Part shown: positions 26,775-36,125 of the stretch, piece after piece | Layout: every line of letters starts with the position of its first letter | Position numbering within the stretch: position 1 is the stretch's first letter | Source of the DNA: Roseovarius sp. S88 | GTDB taxonomy: Bacteria; Pseudomonadota; Alphaproteobacteria; Rhodobacterales; Rhodobacteraceae | DNA: 64,000 bases | Direction: 5' to 3' | Assembly: GCF_037023735.1 (NCBI RefSeq) | Contig: NZ_CP146069.1 | Coordinates: forward strand, 1,405,501 to 1,469,500 | Translations under genes and position numbers: made by a program | Notes under the pieces: generated by a model | Told to the model about the DNA's origin: nothing | What the model saw: the letters and a program-made list of their open reading frames with translations, nothing else | Database searches by the model: none

Positions 26775-27114
26775 ATTCAGTTCTCCCTGTTTTTTGTCGT
26801 TATAGTTTTGATACGTCTGTGTTGAGTTCTCGTTTGATTTACTCCGTCACATTCCCCGTCTCGTCCAGCACACATTACTGTCCAAGGCTCTTTGAGGCCT
26901 CGGTCCTGCGCTGTGACGACCGTTTTTTCAACGCGTGCACAGGTTAGACGCCCCATCCAATACGATGCAACGGCAAACTCAATGCTGCGGCCATCATCTT
27001 TCCGCGAGTGCCGCATTTCAAGCTTTTGCTGTCGCGGCTTGGAGAAAATCGGTTATTGGTTGACGAGTCAATTAAAAAACAATACCGCGAAAATACAGCT
27101 GCGGGGGAGGTTTG
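26775..27114. other. Divergent promoter region of the SBP and bet genes
   Basis: 340 bases with no supported gene. It must hold the promoters of both the minus-strand binding-protein gene and the plus-strand betI operon. The only clear site is the inverted repeat near 27060. It is AT-rich next to betI (ATTAAAAAACAATACC). Confidence 0.5.
27053..27073. promoter_or_regulatory. Putative BetI operator
   Basis: TTGAC-GA-GTCAA (27060-27071) forms a palindrome extended by imperfect arms (TTATTGG on the left, TTAAAA on the right). It lies about 45 bases before the betI start. Known BetI sites are TTGAACGTTCAA-like, so the fit is partial. Confidence 0.45.
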
Positions 27115-27702
27115 ATGCCGAAGCTAGGGATGGAACCGATTCGACGCTCGGCTTTGGTCGAGGCGACAATCAGTGAGATTGGCGCGCAAGGCTCACTTGA
27201 TGTCACGGTAAGCCAGATTGCCCGCCGGGCGGGCATGTCGAGCGCGCTGGCGCATCATTACTTTGGGTCCAAAGAACAGATTTTCGCAGCCGCCATGCGG
27301 CACATCCTGACGCTCTATGGGGCCGAGGTGCGGGGTGCGATGATCATGGCCAAGACGCCCCGTGACCGCATTGAGGCCATCATACGCGCCAGTTTCGCGC
27401 CTGCGCAGTTCCGCACCGAGATGGTCGCGGCTTGGCTTAATTTTTACGTTCAGGCCCAGAAGTCAGACGAGGCGCGGCGGCTTTTGCATATCTATCAGCA
27501 CCGGCTGCGCTCTAACCTGCATCATGCCTTTCGCCAGCTTGCCCCCAAGGATGCGCGCACGCTCACTCGCGGCCTCGCGGCGATGATCGACGGTTTGTAT
27601 ATCCGGCAGGCGCTGCACAAAGCGCCGCTCTCGGGCGAAGAAGCCATCAAGGTGCTGTTGCATTACATCGACACATCCTTGCCAGCGGACATGCGTCAAT
27701 GA
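27115..27702 (+). CDS. betI: TetR-family choline-sensing repressor BetI
   Basis: 195 residues. The ATG at 27115 is preceded by GGGGGAGG; a TTG one codon earlier is less likely. The N-terminal HTH (SLDVTVSQIARRAGMSSALA, then HHYFGSKEQIFAAAMRHIL) and the C-terminal ligand domain with MVAAWLNFYVQAQ match BetI. BetI represses bet genes and is released by choline. It overlaps betC by four bases (ATGA), and the whole set betI-betC-GST-betA is translationally chained. Confidence 0.9.
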   Translation: MPKLGMEPIRRSALVEATISEIGAQGSLDVTVSQIARRAGMSSALAHHYFGSKEQIFAAAMRHILTLYGAEVRGAMIMAKTPRDRIEAIIRASFAPAQFRTEMVAAWLNFYVQAQKSDEARRLLHIYQHRLRSNLHHAFRQLAPKDARTLTRGLAAMIDGLYIRQALHKAPLSGEEAIKVLLHYIDTSLPADMRQ

Positions 27703-29207
27703 CACAGCCTAACATACTGATTTTCATGGTGGATCAACTCAATGGGACGCTGTTTCCCGATGGGCCCGCCGATTGGCTGCACGCGCCCAACTTGAAAAAA
27801 CTCGCTGCACGGTCCACGCGCTTTCAAAACGCCTACACCGCCAGCCCGCTTTGTGCGCCGGGCCGGGCCAGCTTCATGTCCGGGCTCTTGCCGTCTCGTA
27901 GCCGGGTCTACGATAACGCGGCTGAATTTGCCGCCGATATACCCACCTATGCGCATCATCTGCGTCGAGCAGGTTATCAGACCTGTTTGAGCGGCAAGAT
28001 GCACTTTGTCGGCCCCGATCAGTTGCACGGCTTTGAAGAACGCCTTACCACCGACATCTACCCGGCTGATTTCGGCTGGACGCCGGATTACCGCAAGCCA
28101 GGGGAACGCATCGACTGGTGGTATCACAACATGGGCTCTGTCACCGGTGCAGGCGTGGCCGAGATTTCCAACCAGATGGAATATGACGACGAGGTTGCCT
28201 ACAACGCCACGCGCAAAGTCTATGATCTGGCCCGTGGCAAGGACGTGCGCCCTTGGTGCCTGACCGTCAGCTTCACACACCCGCATGATCCTTATGTGGC
28301 GCGTAAGAAATACTGGGATTTATACGAGGGATGCGCGCATCTGGTGCCCGAAGTTCCGGCGATGGATTATGCGGATCACGACCCGCATGCGCAGCGGATT
28401 TTTGATGCCAATGACTGGCGCAATTTCGACATCACAGAAGATGATATCACCCGCTCACGCCGGGCCTATTTCGCCAATATCTCTTATCTCGACGACAAGA
28501 TCGGTGAGGTGATGGAGGCGCTGGAAACCACAAGACAAGAGGCCGTGATCCTCTTTGTCTCCGATCACGGCGATATGCTGGGGGAACGGGGCCTGTGGTT
28601 CAAAATGTGCTTCTACGAGGGCTCGTCCCGCGTGCCGCTGATGATCTCGGCCCCTGACATGACACCGGGGCTTGTGACTGACCCGGTCAGCACAATTGAT
28701 GTCTGCCCCACGCTTTGCGCGCTGGCCGGTGCGGATATGGACGAAATCGCGCCTTGGACCACCGGTGAGAGCCTGGTTTATTTGGGACAGGGTGGATCCC
28801 GGGACGCACCAGTGGCCATGGAATATGCCGCCGAGGCCTCTTATGCGCCGCTCGTGTCGCTGCGCTATGGCAAGTGGAAATACACCCGCTGCGTGCTCGA
28901 CCCCGATCAGCTCTTTGATCTGGAGGCTGATCCGCATGAGCTGACCAATCTTGCGGACCGTCCCGAGCACGCAGGCACCTTGACGCAGCTGCGCGCCAAA
29001 TCCGAAGACCGCTGGGATCTGCACGCCTTTGACGCTCAAGTCCGCGAAAGCCAGGCGCGCCGCTGGGTCGTCTATGAGGCGCTGCGCCAGGGCGGATACT
29101 ACCCCTGGGACTACCAACCCCTGCAAAAGGCATCGGAGCGCTACATGCGCAACCACATGGACCTCAATATTGTCGAGGAAAATCAAAGATTTCCGAGGGG
29201 CGAGTGA
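27699..29207 (+). CDS. betC: Choline-sulfatase
   Basis: 502 residues. The sulfatase active-site motif C-x-P-x-R appears as SPLCAPGR with Cys52, the residue converted to formylglycine. Metal-binding Asp residues occur at the start (FMVDQLN) and in the VSDHGDMLGERGLWFKM segment near residue 287. The C-terminal part (YYPWDYQPLQKASERYMRNH) is characteristic of BetC. It hydrolyses choline-O-sulfate to choline and sulfate in the cytoplasm, giving both an osmoprotectant precursor and sulfur. It is coupled to betI and to the following GST gene. Confidence 0.95.
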   Translation: MTQPNILIFMVDQLNGTLFPDGPADWLHAPNLKKLAARSTRFQNAYTASPLCAPGRASFMSGLLPSRSRVYDNAAEFAADIPTYAHHLRRAGYQTCLSGKMHFVGPDQLHGFEERLTTDIYPADFGWTPDYRKPGERIDWWYHNMGSVTGAGVAEISNQMEYDDEVAYNATRKVYDLARGKDVRPWCLTVSFTHPHDPYVARKKYWDLYEGCAHLVPEVPAMDYADHDPHAQRIFDANDWRNFDITEDDITRSRRAYFANISYLDDKIGEVMEALETTRQEAVILFVSDHGDMLGERGLWFKMCFYEGSSRVPLMISAPDMTPGLVTDPVSTIDVCPTLCALAGADMDEIAPWTTGESLVYLGQGGSRDAPVAMEYAAEASYAPLVSLRYGKWKYTRCVLDPDQLFDLEADPHELTNLADRPEHAGTLTQLRAKSEDRWDLHAFDAQVRESQARRWVVYEALRQGGYYPWDYQPLQKASERYMRNHMDLNIVEENQRFPRGE

Positions 29208-29854
29208 TGTTGACGATCTATGGGCGCACGACCTCTTCCAACGTGCAACTGGTCATGTGGTTTATCGGGGAACTACAGCTTCCGCATGAGCGGCTGGACT
29301 ACGGGCATGTGTATGGCGGGCTTGATACGCCGGAGTTCGGCGCGTTGAACCCACACCGCAAAATCCCTGTTCTGAAAGATGGCGATCTGGTTGTCTGGGA
29401 GAGTGCGTCGATCCTGCGATACCTTGCGGCGACCTATGATGATGGCGGAGCATTCTGGCCAAAGGATGCGTCTGAGCGTGCCCGTATCGACAAATGGGCC
29501 GAGTGGGGCAAGAACGAGCTGTGCAATAATTTCACCGTGCCGATCTTCTGGTCGCGCGTGCGCACGGCGGCTGCGAACCGGGATGCAGGAAAACTCGCCG
29601 CGGCAATCTCAAATTTTGATGCCTACATGTCGATTCTGGCAACCCAGCTGGGCGATCAGCCTTTTGTCTGCGGTCAGAACCTGACCACAGCAGATATCGT
29701 CATCGGGCATCTTCTGTTCCGGTGGTTCACGATGGACATTCCGCGCGCAGAAAATCCGCGCGTTGAGATGTACTATCAAAGACTTACAGAGCGATCCGCA
29801 TATCGCGAGCATGTCATGGTTTCATACGAGCCATTGAGGGTGGAGGGCGCGTGA
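29207..29854 (+). CDS. Glutathione S-transferase family protein within the bet operon
   Basis: 215 residues. The start ATG overlaps the betC stop (TGATG) and the stop overlaps betA in the same way. The N-terminal thioredoxin-like domain ([17 protein letters not shown], then [19 protein letters not shown] with the cis-Pro and the Glu-Ser glutathione contacts) and the all-helical C-terminal domain ([16 protein letters not shown]) are complete. The catalytic residue is probably the Ser/Asn pair near residue 11. Its position between betC and betA suggests a role in choline or aldehyde metabolism, perhaps detoxification, but its substrate is unknown. Confidence 0.9.
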   Translation: MLTIYGRTTSSNVQLVMWFIGELQLPHERLDYGHVYGGLDTPEFGALNPHRKIPVLKDGDLVVWESASILRYLAATYDDGGAFWPKDASERARIDKWAEWGKNELCNNFTVPIFWSRVRTAAANRDAGKLAAAISNFDAYMSILATQLGDQPFVCGQNLTTADIVIGHLLFRWFTMDIPRAENPRVEMYYQRLTERSAYREHVMVSYEPLRVEGA

Positions 29855-31509
29855 TGGAAGCGGATTATGTCATCGTTGGTGCGGGCAGTGCGGGCTGTGC
29901 CATGGCTTACCGCCTCAGTGAGGCGGGTCGTTCGGTTCTGGTGATTGAGCATGGCGGCACGGATGCTGGCCCGTTCATTCAGATGCCCGGCGCGCTCAGC
30001 TATCCGATGAATATGAGCATGTATGACTGGGGCTACCGCACCGAGCCTGAGCCGCATTTGGGCAACCGGCGTCTGGCCGCCCCACGCGGCAAGGTCATTG
30101 GCGGATCCTCCTCAATCAACGGCATGGTCTATGTGCGTGGCCATGCGCGCGACTTTGATCACTGGCGCGATCAGGGGGCGGATGGCTGGGGCTTTGCCGA
30201 CGTGCTGCCCTATTTCAAGCGCCAGGAAAACTGGACCGACGGCGGCCATGGCGGCGATCCCGATTGGCGTGGGCGTTCGGGGCCATTGCATGTCACACGC
30301 GGCGAGATGGCCAACCCGCTGACGCGGGCCTTCATCGAGGCAGGCGGGCAAGCCGGGTATCAGATCACGTCCGACTATAACGGTCAGCAGCAAGAGGGCT
30401 TTGGCCCCTTCGAGATGACGGTGCATAAGGGCCAGCGCTGGTCTGCGGCCAATGCCTATCTCAAACCCGCGCTGAAGGGCGGCAAATGCGATGTCATGCG
30501 GGGGCTGGCAGGTCGTGTGATCTTTGAGGATGGGCGTGCCACAGGCGTAGAGGTCACCCGCAAAGGCGCACGCGAGGTCATTCATGCCCGCGCCGAAGTG
30601 ATCCTCTCAGCGTCGGCCTTTAACACCCCGAAATTATTGATGCTTTCGGGTATCGGTCCGGGTGCGCACTTGGCCGAGCACGGTATAGACCTGGTCGCAG
30701 ATCGGCCTGGCGTTGGGGCAAACCTGCAAGATCACCTGGAGGTTTACATCCAGATGGCCGCCAGCCAGCCGGTGAGCCTCTATAAATACTGGAACCTGCC
30801 GGGCAAGGCGCTGGTGGGTCTGACCTGGCTTTTGGGCAAAACCGGGCCGGGGGCCTCGAACCAGTTTGAATCCTGCGGATTTATCCGCTCGGACAAAGGC
30901 GTGGATTATCCCGACCTGCAATTCCACTTCCTGCCGATTGCTGTGCGCTATGACGGGCAGGCCGCCGCCGAAGGACATGGGTTTCAAGCGCATGTCGGCC
31001 CGATGCGATCTGAGAGCCGTGGGGCCGTCACACTGCGCTCAAACCGGCCAGAGGACGCGCCGGTCATCAGATTCAATTATATGAGCAAGGAAAGCGACTG
31101 GCGCGATTTCCGCCGGGGCATTCGGCTGACGCGCGAGATTTTTGCACAAGATGCGTTTGCGCCCTTCGCCAAGCATGAAATCCAACCGGGTGCAGCGCTG
31201 CAAACCGATGACGAGATCGACGGCTTCATTCGTGAACACGCCGAAAGCGCTTACCATCCCTGTGGCACCTGTCGCATGGGCCGCGCCGATGATGCTCATG
31301 CGGTTGTCGACCCCGAGGGTCGGGTGATTGGGGTAGACGGCCTGCGCGTCGCTGACAGCTCGGTTTTTCCACGTATTCCAAACGGCAATCTGAATGCGCC
31401 CTCGATCATGGTCGGAGAAAAGATGGCCGACCACGTGCTGGGCCGGCACCTGCCGGCTGACAATGCCGAGCCGTGGATTCATCCCAACTGGAAGACCGCA
31501 CAGCGGTGA
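29854..31509 (+). CDS. betA: Choline dehydrogenase (GMC oxidoreductase)
   Basis: 551 residues. The FAD-binding start [20 protein letters not shown], the GMC signature 1 region ([20 protein letters not shown]) and the C-terminal active-site segment with [12 protein letters not shown] and [15 protein letters not shown] are typical of BetA. It oxidises choline to betaine aldehyde at the membrane. BetB, which finishes the pathway to glycine betaine, is not in the window. It is the last gene of the coupled operon. Confidence 0.95.
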   Translation: MEADYVIVGAGSAGCAMAYRLSEAGRSVLVIEHGGTDAGPFIQMPGALSYPMNMSMYDWGYRTEPEPHLGNRRLAAPRGKVIGGSSSINGMVYVRGHARDFDHWRDQGADGWGFADVLPYFKRQENWTDGGHGGDPDWRGRSGPLHVTRGEMANPLTRAFIEAGGQAGYQITSDYNGQQQEGFGPFEMTVHKGQRWSAANAYLKPALKGGKCDVMRGLAGRVIFEDGRATGVEVTRKGAREVIHARAEVILSASAFNTPKLLMLSGIGPGAHLAEHGIDLVADRPGVGANLQDHLEVYIQMAASQPVSLYKYWNLPGKALVGLTWLLGKTGPGASNQFESCGFIRSDKGVDYPDLQFHFLPIAVRYDGQAAAEGHGFQAHVGPMRSESRGAVTLRSNRPEDAPVIRFNYMSKESDWRDFRRGIRLTREIFAQDAFAPFAKHEIQPGAALQTDDEIDGFIREHAESAYHPCGTCRMGRADDAHAVVDPEGRVIGVDGLRVADSSVFPRIPNGNLNAPSIMVGEKMADHVLGRHLPADNAEPWIHPNWKTAQR

Positions 31510-31593
31510 GCGTTGGATTGATCCTGATCAATGCAAATTGAAGCCACGTGAGCGACACTTGGCGTGCTGACACTGCACAAGAGGGAGAGCCTG

Positions 31594-31830
31594 ATGTCAC
31601 ACACTCCGCATGAGTTGCACGAGGAATTTCCGGAACACGCTGAACGGATCACCACGCTCAAGGTCTCGGACGCCCATTTTGCCCGGCTGATGGATGAGTA
31701 TCACGAGGTCAACCGCGCTGTGCATAGTGCTGAGACGAACGTGACACCGGTCTCAGAGGTGGTTGAAACAGACATGCGCAAAACCCGCGCCCGGCTCAAG
31801 GATGAGATTTATCAGATGCTTGTGGGGTGA
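31594..31830 (+). CDS. YdcH / DUF465 family small protein
   Basis: 78 residues from the ATG at 31594 after GAGGGAG. The sequence HTPHELHEEFPEHAERITTL, then SDAHFARLMDEYHEVN and RLKDEIYQMLVG are the pattern of DUF465 (YdcH). It is probably a small two-helix coiled protein. No specific function is known. It follows betA by 84 bases and may have its own promoter. Confidence 0.88.
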   Translation: MSHTPHELHEEFPEHAERITTLKVSDAHFARLMDEYHEVNRAVHSAETNVTPVSEVVETDMRKTRARLKDEIYQMLVG

Positions 31831-31889
31831 GTTTTTCTTTAGTTCGACTTATATGCTTGTTCAATTCATGATTGCACGACTGAGCATTT

Positions 31890-32084
31890 ATGTTTGAGTT
31901 CTTTAAACGTTTACCTGCAAGGATTTGGCTGGCATGGCCGATGTTCTTGTTGCTCGCTTACTGGAAGCAAAACCCCGAGACACATTACTTCGATGGAATC
32001 GCGGTTTTGACAGTTCTACTTAGCGTTATGCTGTTGGACTTAAAACACCACGTAAAGCGAACCTACTTTCGAAGCGATGACTGA
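31890..32084 (+). CDS. Small membrane protein, hypothetical
   Basis: 64 residues with two hydrophobic stretches (IWLAWPMFLLLAYW and GIAVLTVLLSVMLLDL) and a basic C-terminus. The upstream sequence is AT-rich and the ribosome site is weak. Its end overlaps the convergent pccR gene by 59 bases, so one of the two annotations may be off. No family is recognised. Confidence 0.5.
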   Translation: MFEFFKRLPARIWLAWPMFLLLAYWKQNPETHYFDGIAVLTVLLSVMLLDLKHHVKRTYFRSDD

Positions 32085-33519
32085 AAATACCATGGTTTGC
32101 GGTTAGTTTTTTTTCGTTTTCACCCCACCTTATACGGCAAAACCCCCGCTCATCGGGTGTCACCTGCAACCGTCGCTCCAGAGGCGGCACCGACCGCTGG
32201 TGGCAGTCCGTGCGTTCGCAAATGCGGCAGGATATCCCGATGGGTTCAAACGCCCGTGCGTTGCCCAGATCCAGATCGTCGGCATAGACCAGCGCATCGG
32301 CATGGCGCACCTCACATCCCAGAGCCACTGCAAACCGCCGCACCGGCGCGCCGAAATGCCCGCCGGATTTGCTCACATCGCGCGCAAGGCTGATATAGCG
32401 CACGCCATCGGGTGTCTCGGCCAGTTGCCGCAGGAAGCGCCCCGGTGTTTCAAACGCCCGGTGCACGTTCCACAGCGCACAGGCCCCGCCGAAGCGGGCA
32501 AATTGCAGTCGCGTGGCGGAATGGCGTTTGGTGATTGTGCCTGCCTGATCCACGCGCACGAAGAAAAACGGCACACCTTTGGCCCCAGGGCGCTGCATGG
32601 TGGAGAGGCGGTGGCAAACCTGTTCAATCGACGCGCCAAACCGCGTGGCCAACACCTCCAGATCATGCCGGTGCGTCTGAGCGGCCTGCAAGAAGGCGCC
32701 ATAGGGCATGAGTGCGGCTCCGGCGAAGTAATTCGCCAGCCCGATTTTGGCGATGGAGCGCGCGGCCTCGGTCTGAAACCGGGCGAGATCGAGCGTGGCC
32801 TCCAGCAACTTATCCTGCGTTATCAGGGCCAGTTGCAGCAAAAGCTGAAAGGTCCGCGTCTCGGGTTCGGCCAAGGTTGAGAGATAGAGTATCCCTTCGG
32901 CGGCATCAAAGCGGCGCAGATGCGGCCCCTCGCTTCCAGCAATTTTGATGCCCAATTCAGCCAGCCGCGCTTCGGCCAGATCGCGGATCTGCCGGGGGTC
33001 GTCCGTGCCCGAGGCAAAATGCTCTGCCGTTCGGTCCACGGCGTCGATATAGTTGTCGCAATAGTGAAAGAAATCGCGCACCTCGTCCCAGGGGCTGGTC
33101 TGAATCCGCGCATCCTCGCGGCCCAAGGCCTCATCAAGGCTGGCCAGCCGTTCATGGGTCTCGCGATATGCGCGGTGCAGTTCGAGAAAGGCGCGCGCCA
33201 GCGCAGGCGCATTGGACGCCGTCAGGCGCAGATCGCTCAAGGGCGGCGTGTCATCGGCAAACACCGGATCAGCCAGCGCCTCGCGCATGTCGCTGACCAA
33301 ACGCTCGGAATCCGCGCTGCTCAACTCGGTGACGTCAAAGCCAAATTCTTGTGCGAGGGCCAGAACCACCGTGGTGCTGATCGGGCGCTTGTTGTTTTCC
33401 ATCTGGTTGAGGTAGGGCAGGGAAACCCCTAATTTTTCGGCGAAATCCTTTTGGGTCAGGGTCAATGTCCGGCGCATCTCGCGCAGTTTGACGCCAGCAT
33501 AGATTTTTTGCGCGCGCAT
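32026..33519 (-). CDS. pccR: ScfR-family regulator of propionyl-CoA carboxylase (PccR-like)
   Basis: 497 residues from the ATG at 33519; a further ATG-like start a few codons upstream is possible. An XRE helix-turn-helix covers residues about 5-65 (LREMRRTLTLTQKDFAEKLG, then SLPYLNQMENNKRPIS), followed by a long IrrE-like/DUF2083 part and a C-terminal Cys cluster (ISCRICERTDCHQRSVPPLE). This is the layout of RamB, PrpC-regulator and PccR proteins that sense short-chain acyl-CoA. In Rhodobacter sphaeroides PccR activates pccB for propionate use and binds TTTGCAAA-type sites. Such octamers lie upstream of this gene and of pccB, 2.7 kb away. The far C-terminus beyond the Cys cluster may be too long. 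Confidence 0.88.
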   Translation of the reverse strand: MRAQKIYAGVKLREMRRTLTLTQKDFAEKLGVSLPYLNQMENNKRPISTTVVLALAQEFGFDVTELSSADSERLVSDMREALADPVFADDTPPLSDLRLTASNAPALARAFLELHRAYRETHERLASLDEALGREDARIQTSPWDEVRDFFHYCDNYIDAVDRTAEHFASGTDDPRQIRDLAEARLAELGIKIAGSEGPHLRRFDAAEGILYLSTLAEPETRTFQLLLQLALITQDKLLEATLDLARFQTEAARSIAKIGLANYFAGAALMPYGAFLQAAQTHRHDLEVLATRFGASIEQVCHRLSTMQRPGAKGVPFFFVRVDQAGTITKRHSATRLQFARFGGACALWNVHRAFETPGRFLRQLAETPDGVRYISLARDVSKSGGHFGAPVRRFAVALGCEVRHADALVYADDLDLGNARAFEPIGISCRICERTDCHQRSVPPLERRLQVTPDERGFCRIRWGENEKKLTANHGIFSHRFESRFALRGVLSPTA

Positions 33520-33531
33520 GACGACCCCCAG

Positions 33532-33560
33532 TTGCAAAGCTGCGAAGGCAATTTTGCAAA
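33532..33560. promoter_or_regulatory. PccR-type octamers upstream of pccR
   Basis: A perfect palindromic TTTGCAAA at 33553-33560 and a second GTTGCAAA at 33531-33538 lie 12-41 bases before the pccR start codon, in the 69-base gap after the YciI-like gene. They fit autoregulation. Confidence 0.55.
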
Positions 33561-33588
33561 CTCTACGCGAAGAGGCAAGCTTTTGATG

Positions 33589-33885
33589 TCAGGGCTTTAC
33601 TGGTGCACCGTCACGGAAAACATGTCGCCATTCCAAAACTGTGTAGGTTTTGCGAAGCCCTGTTGGATAGAAAGGATCGGCACGCACCAACGCTTCAACG
33701 CTTGCCACATCCTCGGTCGCAACGTTCCACATTCCGCCATGCCCGTCTCCATTCGCGGCAAAGAGGGGTCCGGCAGCGGTAATTATGCCAGCATTCGCAG
33801 CTAGAAACGCGAGGTGATCGGCCATATGCGCCTGACGCAGATGCTCTTTTCCATCGGCGTCCTCAAAAAGAACGATAAAGGTCAT
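33589..33885 (-). CDS. YciI-like protein
   Basis: 98 residues from the ATG at 33885. The pattern TFIVLFEDADGKEHLRQAHM, then DHLAFLAANAGIITAAGPLF and VEALVRADPFYPTGLRKTYT fits the YCII-related domain, whose His-Asp pair suggests a small enzyme fold. Function unknown. It is divergent from a LysR gene, with 95 bases between starts, and lies just upstream of pccR on the same strand. Confidence 0.87.
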   Translation of the reverse strand: MTFIVLFEDADGKEHLRQAHMADHLAFLAANAGIITAAGPLFAANGDGHGGMWNVATEDVASVEALVRADPFYPTGLRKTYTVLEWRHVFRDGAPVKP

Positions 33886-33980
33886 CGGGGACTCCTTGTT
33901 TGTCGTATGCATTGTGAAATGCGATATAAGCGCAGCACAGACTGGAAAATTGCCTCCTTTCGGTGCAAAATTGCAGCGCT

Positions 33981-34835
33981 ATGACATGGGATGATCTAAA
34001 ATACATTCTGGCGCTGATGCGCGGCGGCAGCCTTAGCAAAGCAGCGCGCCAGCTCAAGGTCGACAAGACCACGGTGTCGCGGCGGGTGGCTGCGCTGGAG
34101 GAGGCGCTTGGCGCCGTTTTGGTCGAGCGCGGCGGCCATGGTCAAATGCGGCTGACCCGTACGGGCCGCAAGGTGGCGGGTCAGGCAGAAGCCATGGAGG
34201 ATGTGGAGCGTCGCATTCGTGCCGACCTTGGCGCGCAACCCGATGGGCTTGCCGGGCGCGTGCGTCTTTCTACGGTGCCCATTCTGGCGCATCATGTGTT
34301 GCTGCCGCAATTGGGCGAGCTTTGTGATCTCGCGCCGGGTTTGAAGGTCGAACTTCTGGCAGAGGCGCGGGATGCGGATGTGCTGGAGGGAGAGGCCGAT
34401 ATTGCCTTGCGCCTGGCGCGTCCAAGAACTGGTGGGCAGGGGGTTTTGACGCGCAAAATTGGTGTCATGTCTTATGGGTGTTACGCGGCCAGCATGGTAG
34501 GCGGCGATCTGCCTTGGATCGGTTTTGAACCAAACATGCAGCATCTGGAGATTGCACAAGCGATCGAAACTTTGGCCAATGCGCCCGGATCACGGCGTGC
34601 CGGTCTCTCTGTGAACGACGCCGAAGGTCTCTTGCGGGCGGTTCAAGCGGGGCTTGGGATGTCACTTTTACCTCGGATCATTGCAGATGCGGTGCCGGGC
34701 CTTCGCCGCTTGGATGTGGATGAGACCCACATCCCGGAGCGAGAGCTTTGGGTACTGACGCGCCGCGATCAGGCCGGGCTGGACCGGATAAGGGTGGTTC
34801 AATCCTGGTTAGACGGCATATTCAGCGCGGCGTGA
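33981..34835 (+). CDS. LysR-family transcriptional regulator
   Basis: 284 residues from the ATG at 33981. The helix-turn-helix (DDLKYILALMRGGSLSKAAR, then DKTTVSRRVAALEEALGAVL) is followed by a shorter effector domain (GRVRLSTVPILAHHVLLPQL). It probably controls the divergent YciI-like gene. An inverted repeat TGCAA-AA-TTGCA lies at 33964-33975, next to its start. Its last 14 bases overlap the convergent MFS gene. Confidence 0.92.
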   Translation: MTWDDLKYILALMRGGSLSKAARQLKVDKTTVSRRVAALEEALGAVLVERGGHGQMRLTRTGRKVAGQAEAMEDVERRIRADLGAQPDGLAGRVRLSTVPILAHHVLLPQLGELCDLAPGLKVELLAEARDADVLEGEADIALRLARPRTGGQGVLTRKIGVMSYGCYAASMVGGDLPWIGFEPNMQHLEIAQAIETLANAPGSRRAGLSVNDAEGLLRAVQAGLGMSLLPRIIADAVPGLRRLDVDETHIPERELWVLTRRDQAGLDRIRVVQSWLDGIFSAA

Positions 34836-36045
34836 GTGCCAGCCGCTTTTCCCGCCAGATCACGAAGCTGATCGCCACTACACCCGCAGCGGAGGTCGCA
34901 AACATGATCCAGAGCAGAGGGAAGGCCCCTGTATCGGGTGCCAGAAGCGCGCCAGCCAAAGCCGAAAGCGCCGCGCCGCCACCAATCATCAAAGCTCCTG
35001 CCAGCCCGCTGGCGGTCCCGGCAAGATGAGGTCGCACCGACAGGGCGCCCGCCGTGGCGTTGGGGATGGTCATCCCGTTGCCGAGGCCCATGAGAGTCAT
35101 CAGGCCAAAGAAACTAAATGCGCTGCCGATCCCTGCGTAGAAGAGCGTGAGGTTGAGCGCGACCCCGCCCGTGGTGACAAGCGTGCCCCAAAGCACCATG
35201 CGGTTGACGCCCACACGCACCGAAAACCGGCCTGAGGCGAAGTTGCCGAGGAAATAGCCGATGGCGGGTGCCCCGAAGAATAGGCCCAACTCCGAAGGAG
35301 AGAGCCCGAAGACCTTGTCGCCCACATAGGGTGCACCGCCGAGATAGGCAAAGAACGACCCGGAGGTGAGGGCGGAGGCAAGCGCATAGCCCCAGAATCT
35401 TGGGGAGGCGAAAAGAGCAGGATATTCAGTCAGTTGCTCGGCAAAGCTACGGCCCTGCAAGGGCGCGGTCTCTCCCAGATCGGACCAGGCGAGCCATGTG
35501 ACGACAGCCCCCAAGGCAAAGAGTGCCCAGAAGCTTGCCTGCCAGCCAAAAGCCTCGTCAAGCACGCCGCCGATCGCCGGGCCGATCATTGGCACCACGG
35601 CCATGCCCATCGTCACATAGCCGATCATCGAGGCCGCGTGTGCTTCGGGCACCATATCGCGCACCACCGCACGGCTGAGGACCATCGCGGCGACAATCGT
35701 GGCTTGGATCATGCGAAAAGCCAGGAAGACCCAGACATTCGTGGAGAAGATGCAGCCCAGCGTGGCCAAAAGGAAAATCAACAACCCGCCGATGATCACT
35801 GGTCTTCGGCCAAACCGGTCTGAGATCGGACCCAGAATGAGCTGTAGCGTGGCGTTCACGGCAAGATACACCGCGACCGAAAGCTGCATCAGGCGATAGT
35901 CGGTCTCAAAGTAGGCAGTCATGCCCGGCAGCGAGGGCAGGAAGATGTTCAAGGCCAGCGCAGACAGCCCGGCCAGAAGGATCAGCGTGAGAATATGGGG
36001 TGGTGTGGCGCGATCCAAAAACCGCACCGGCGCGCGTGGTTGCAT
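34822..36045 (-). CDS. Bcr/CflA-type MFS exporter
   Basis: 407 residues with about twelve membrane helices. The MFS signature between helices 2 and 3 (GPISDRFGRRPVIIGGLLIF) and the helix-5 motif region with VVRDMVPEAHAASMIGYVTM place it in the Bcr/CflA drug-resistance group (DHA1). It probably exports a drug or metabolite by proton antiport. It is divergent from pccB and shares with it the 200-base region that holds the TTTGCAAA boxes; a regulatory link is possible but has no other support. Confidence 0.9.
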   Translation of the reverse strand: MQPRAPVRFLDRATPPHILTLILLAGLSALALNIFLPSLPGMTAYFETDYRLMQLSVAVYLAVNATLQLILGPISDRFGRRPVIIGGLLIFLLATLGCIFSTNVWVFLAFRMIQATIVAAMVLSRAVVRDMVPEAHAASMIGYVTMGMAVVPMIGPAIGGVLDEAFGWQASFWALFALGAVVTWLAWSDLGETAPLQGRSFAEQLTEYPALFASPRFWGYALASALTSGSFFAYLGGAPYVGDKVFGLSPSELGLFFGAPAIGYFLGNFASGRFSVRVGVNRMVLWGTLVTTGGVALNLTLFYAGIGSAFSFFGLMTLMGLGNGMTIPNATAGALSVRPHLAGTASGLAGALMIGGGAALSALAGALLAPDTGAFPLLWIMFATSAAGVVAISFVIWREKRLALTPR

Positions 36046-36125
36046 GGGTTAGGATTAGGCGGCTCTGCGGGGGATGTCCATTGCATTTGCGACGCTGGAA
36101 AAGACGGGATATGCCAGGGGTGTAA

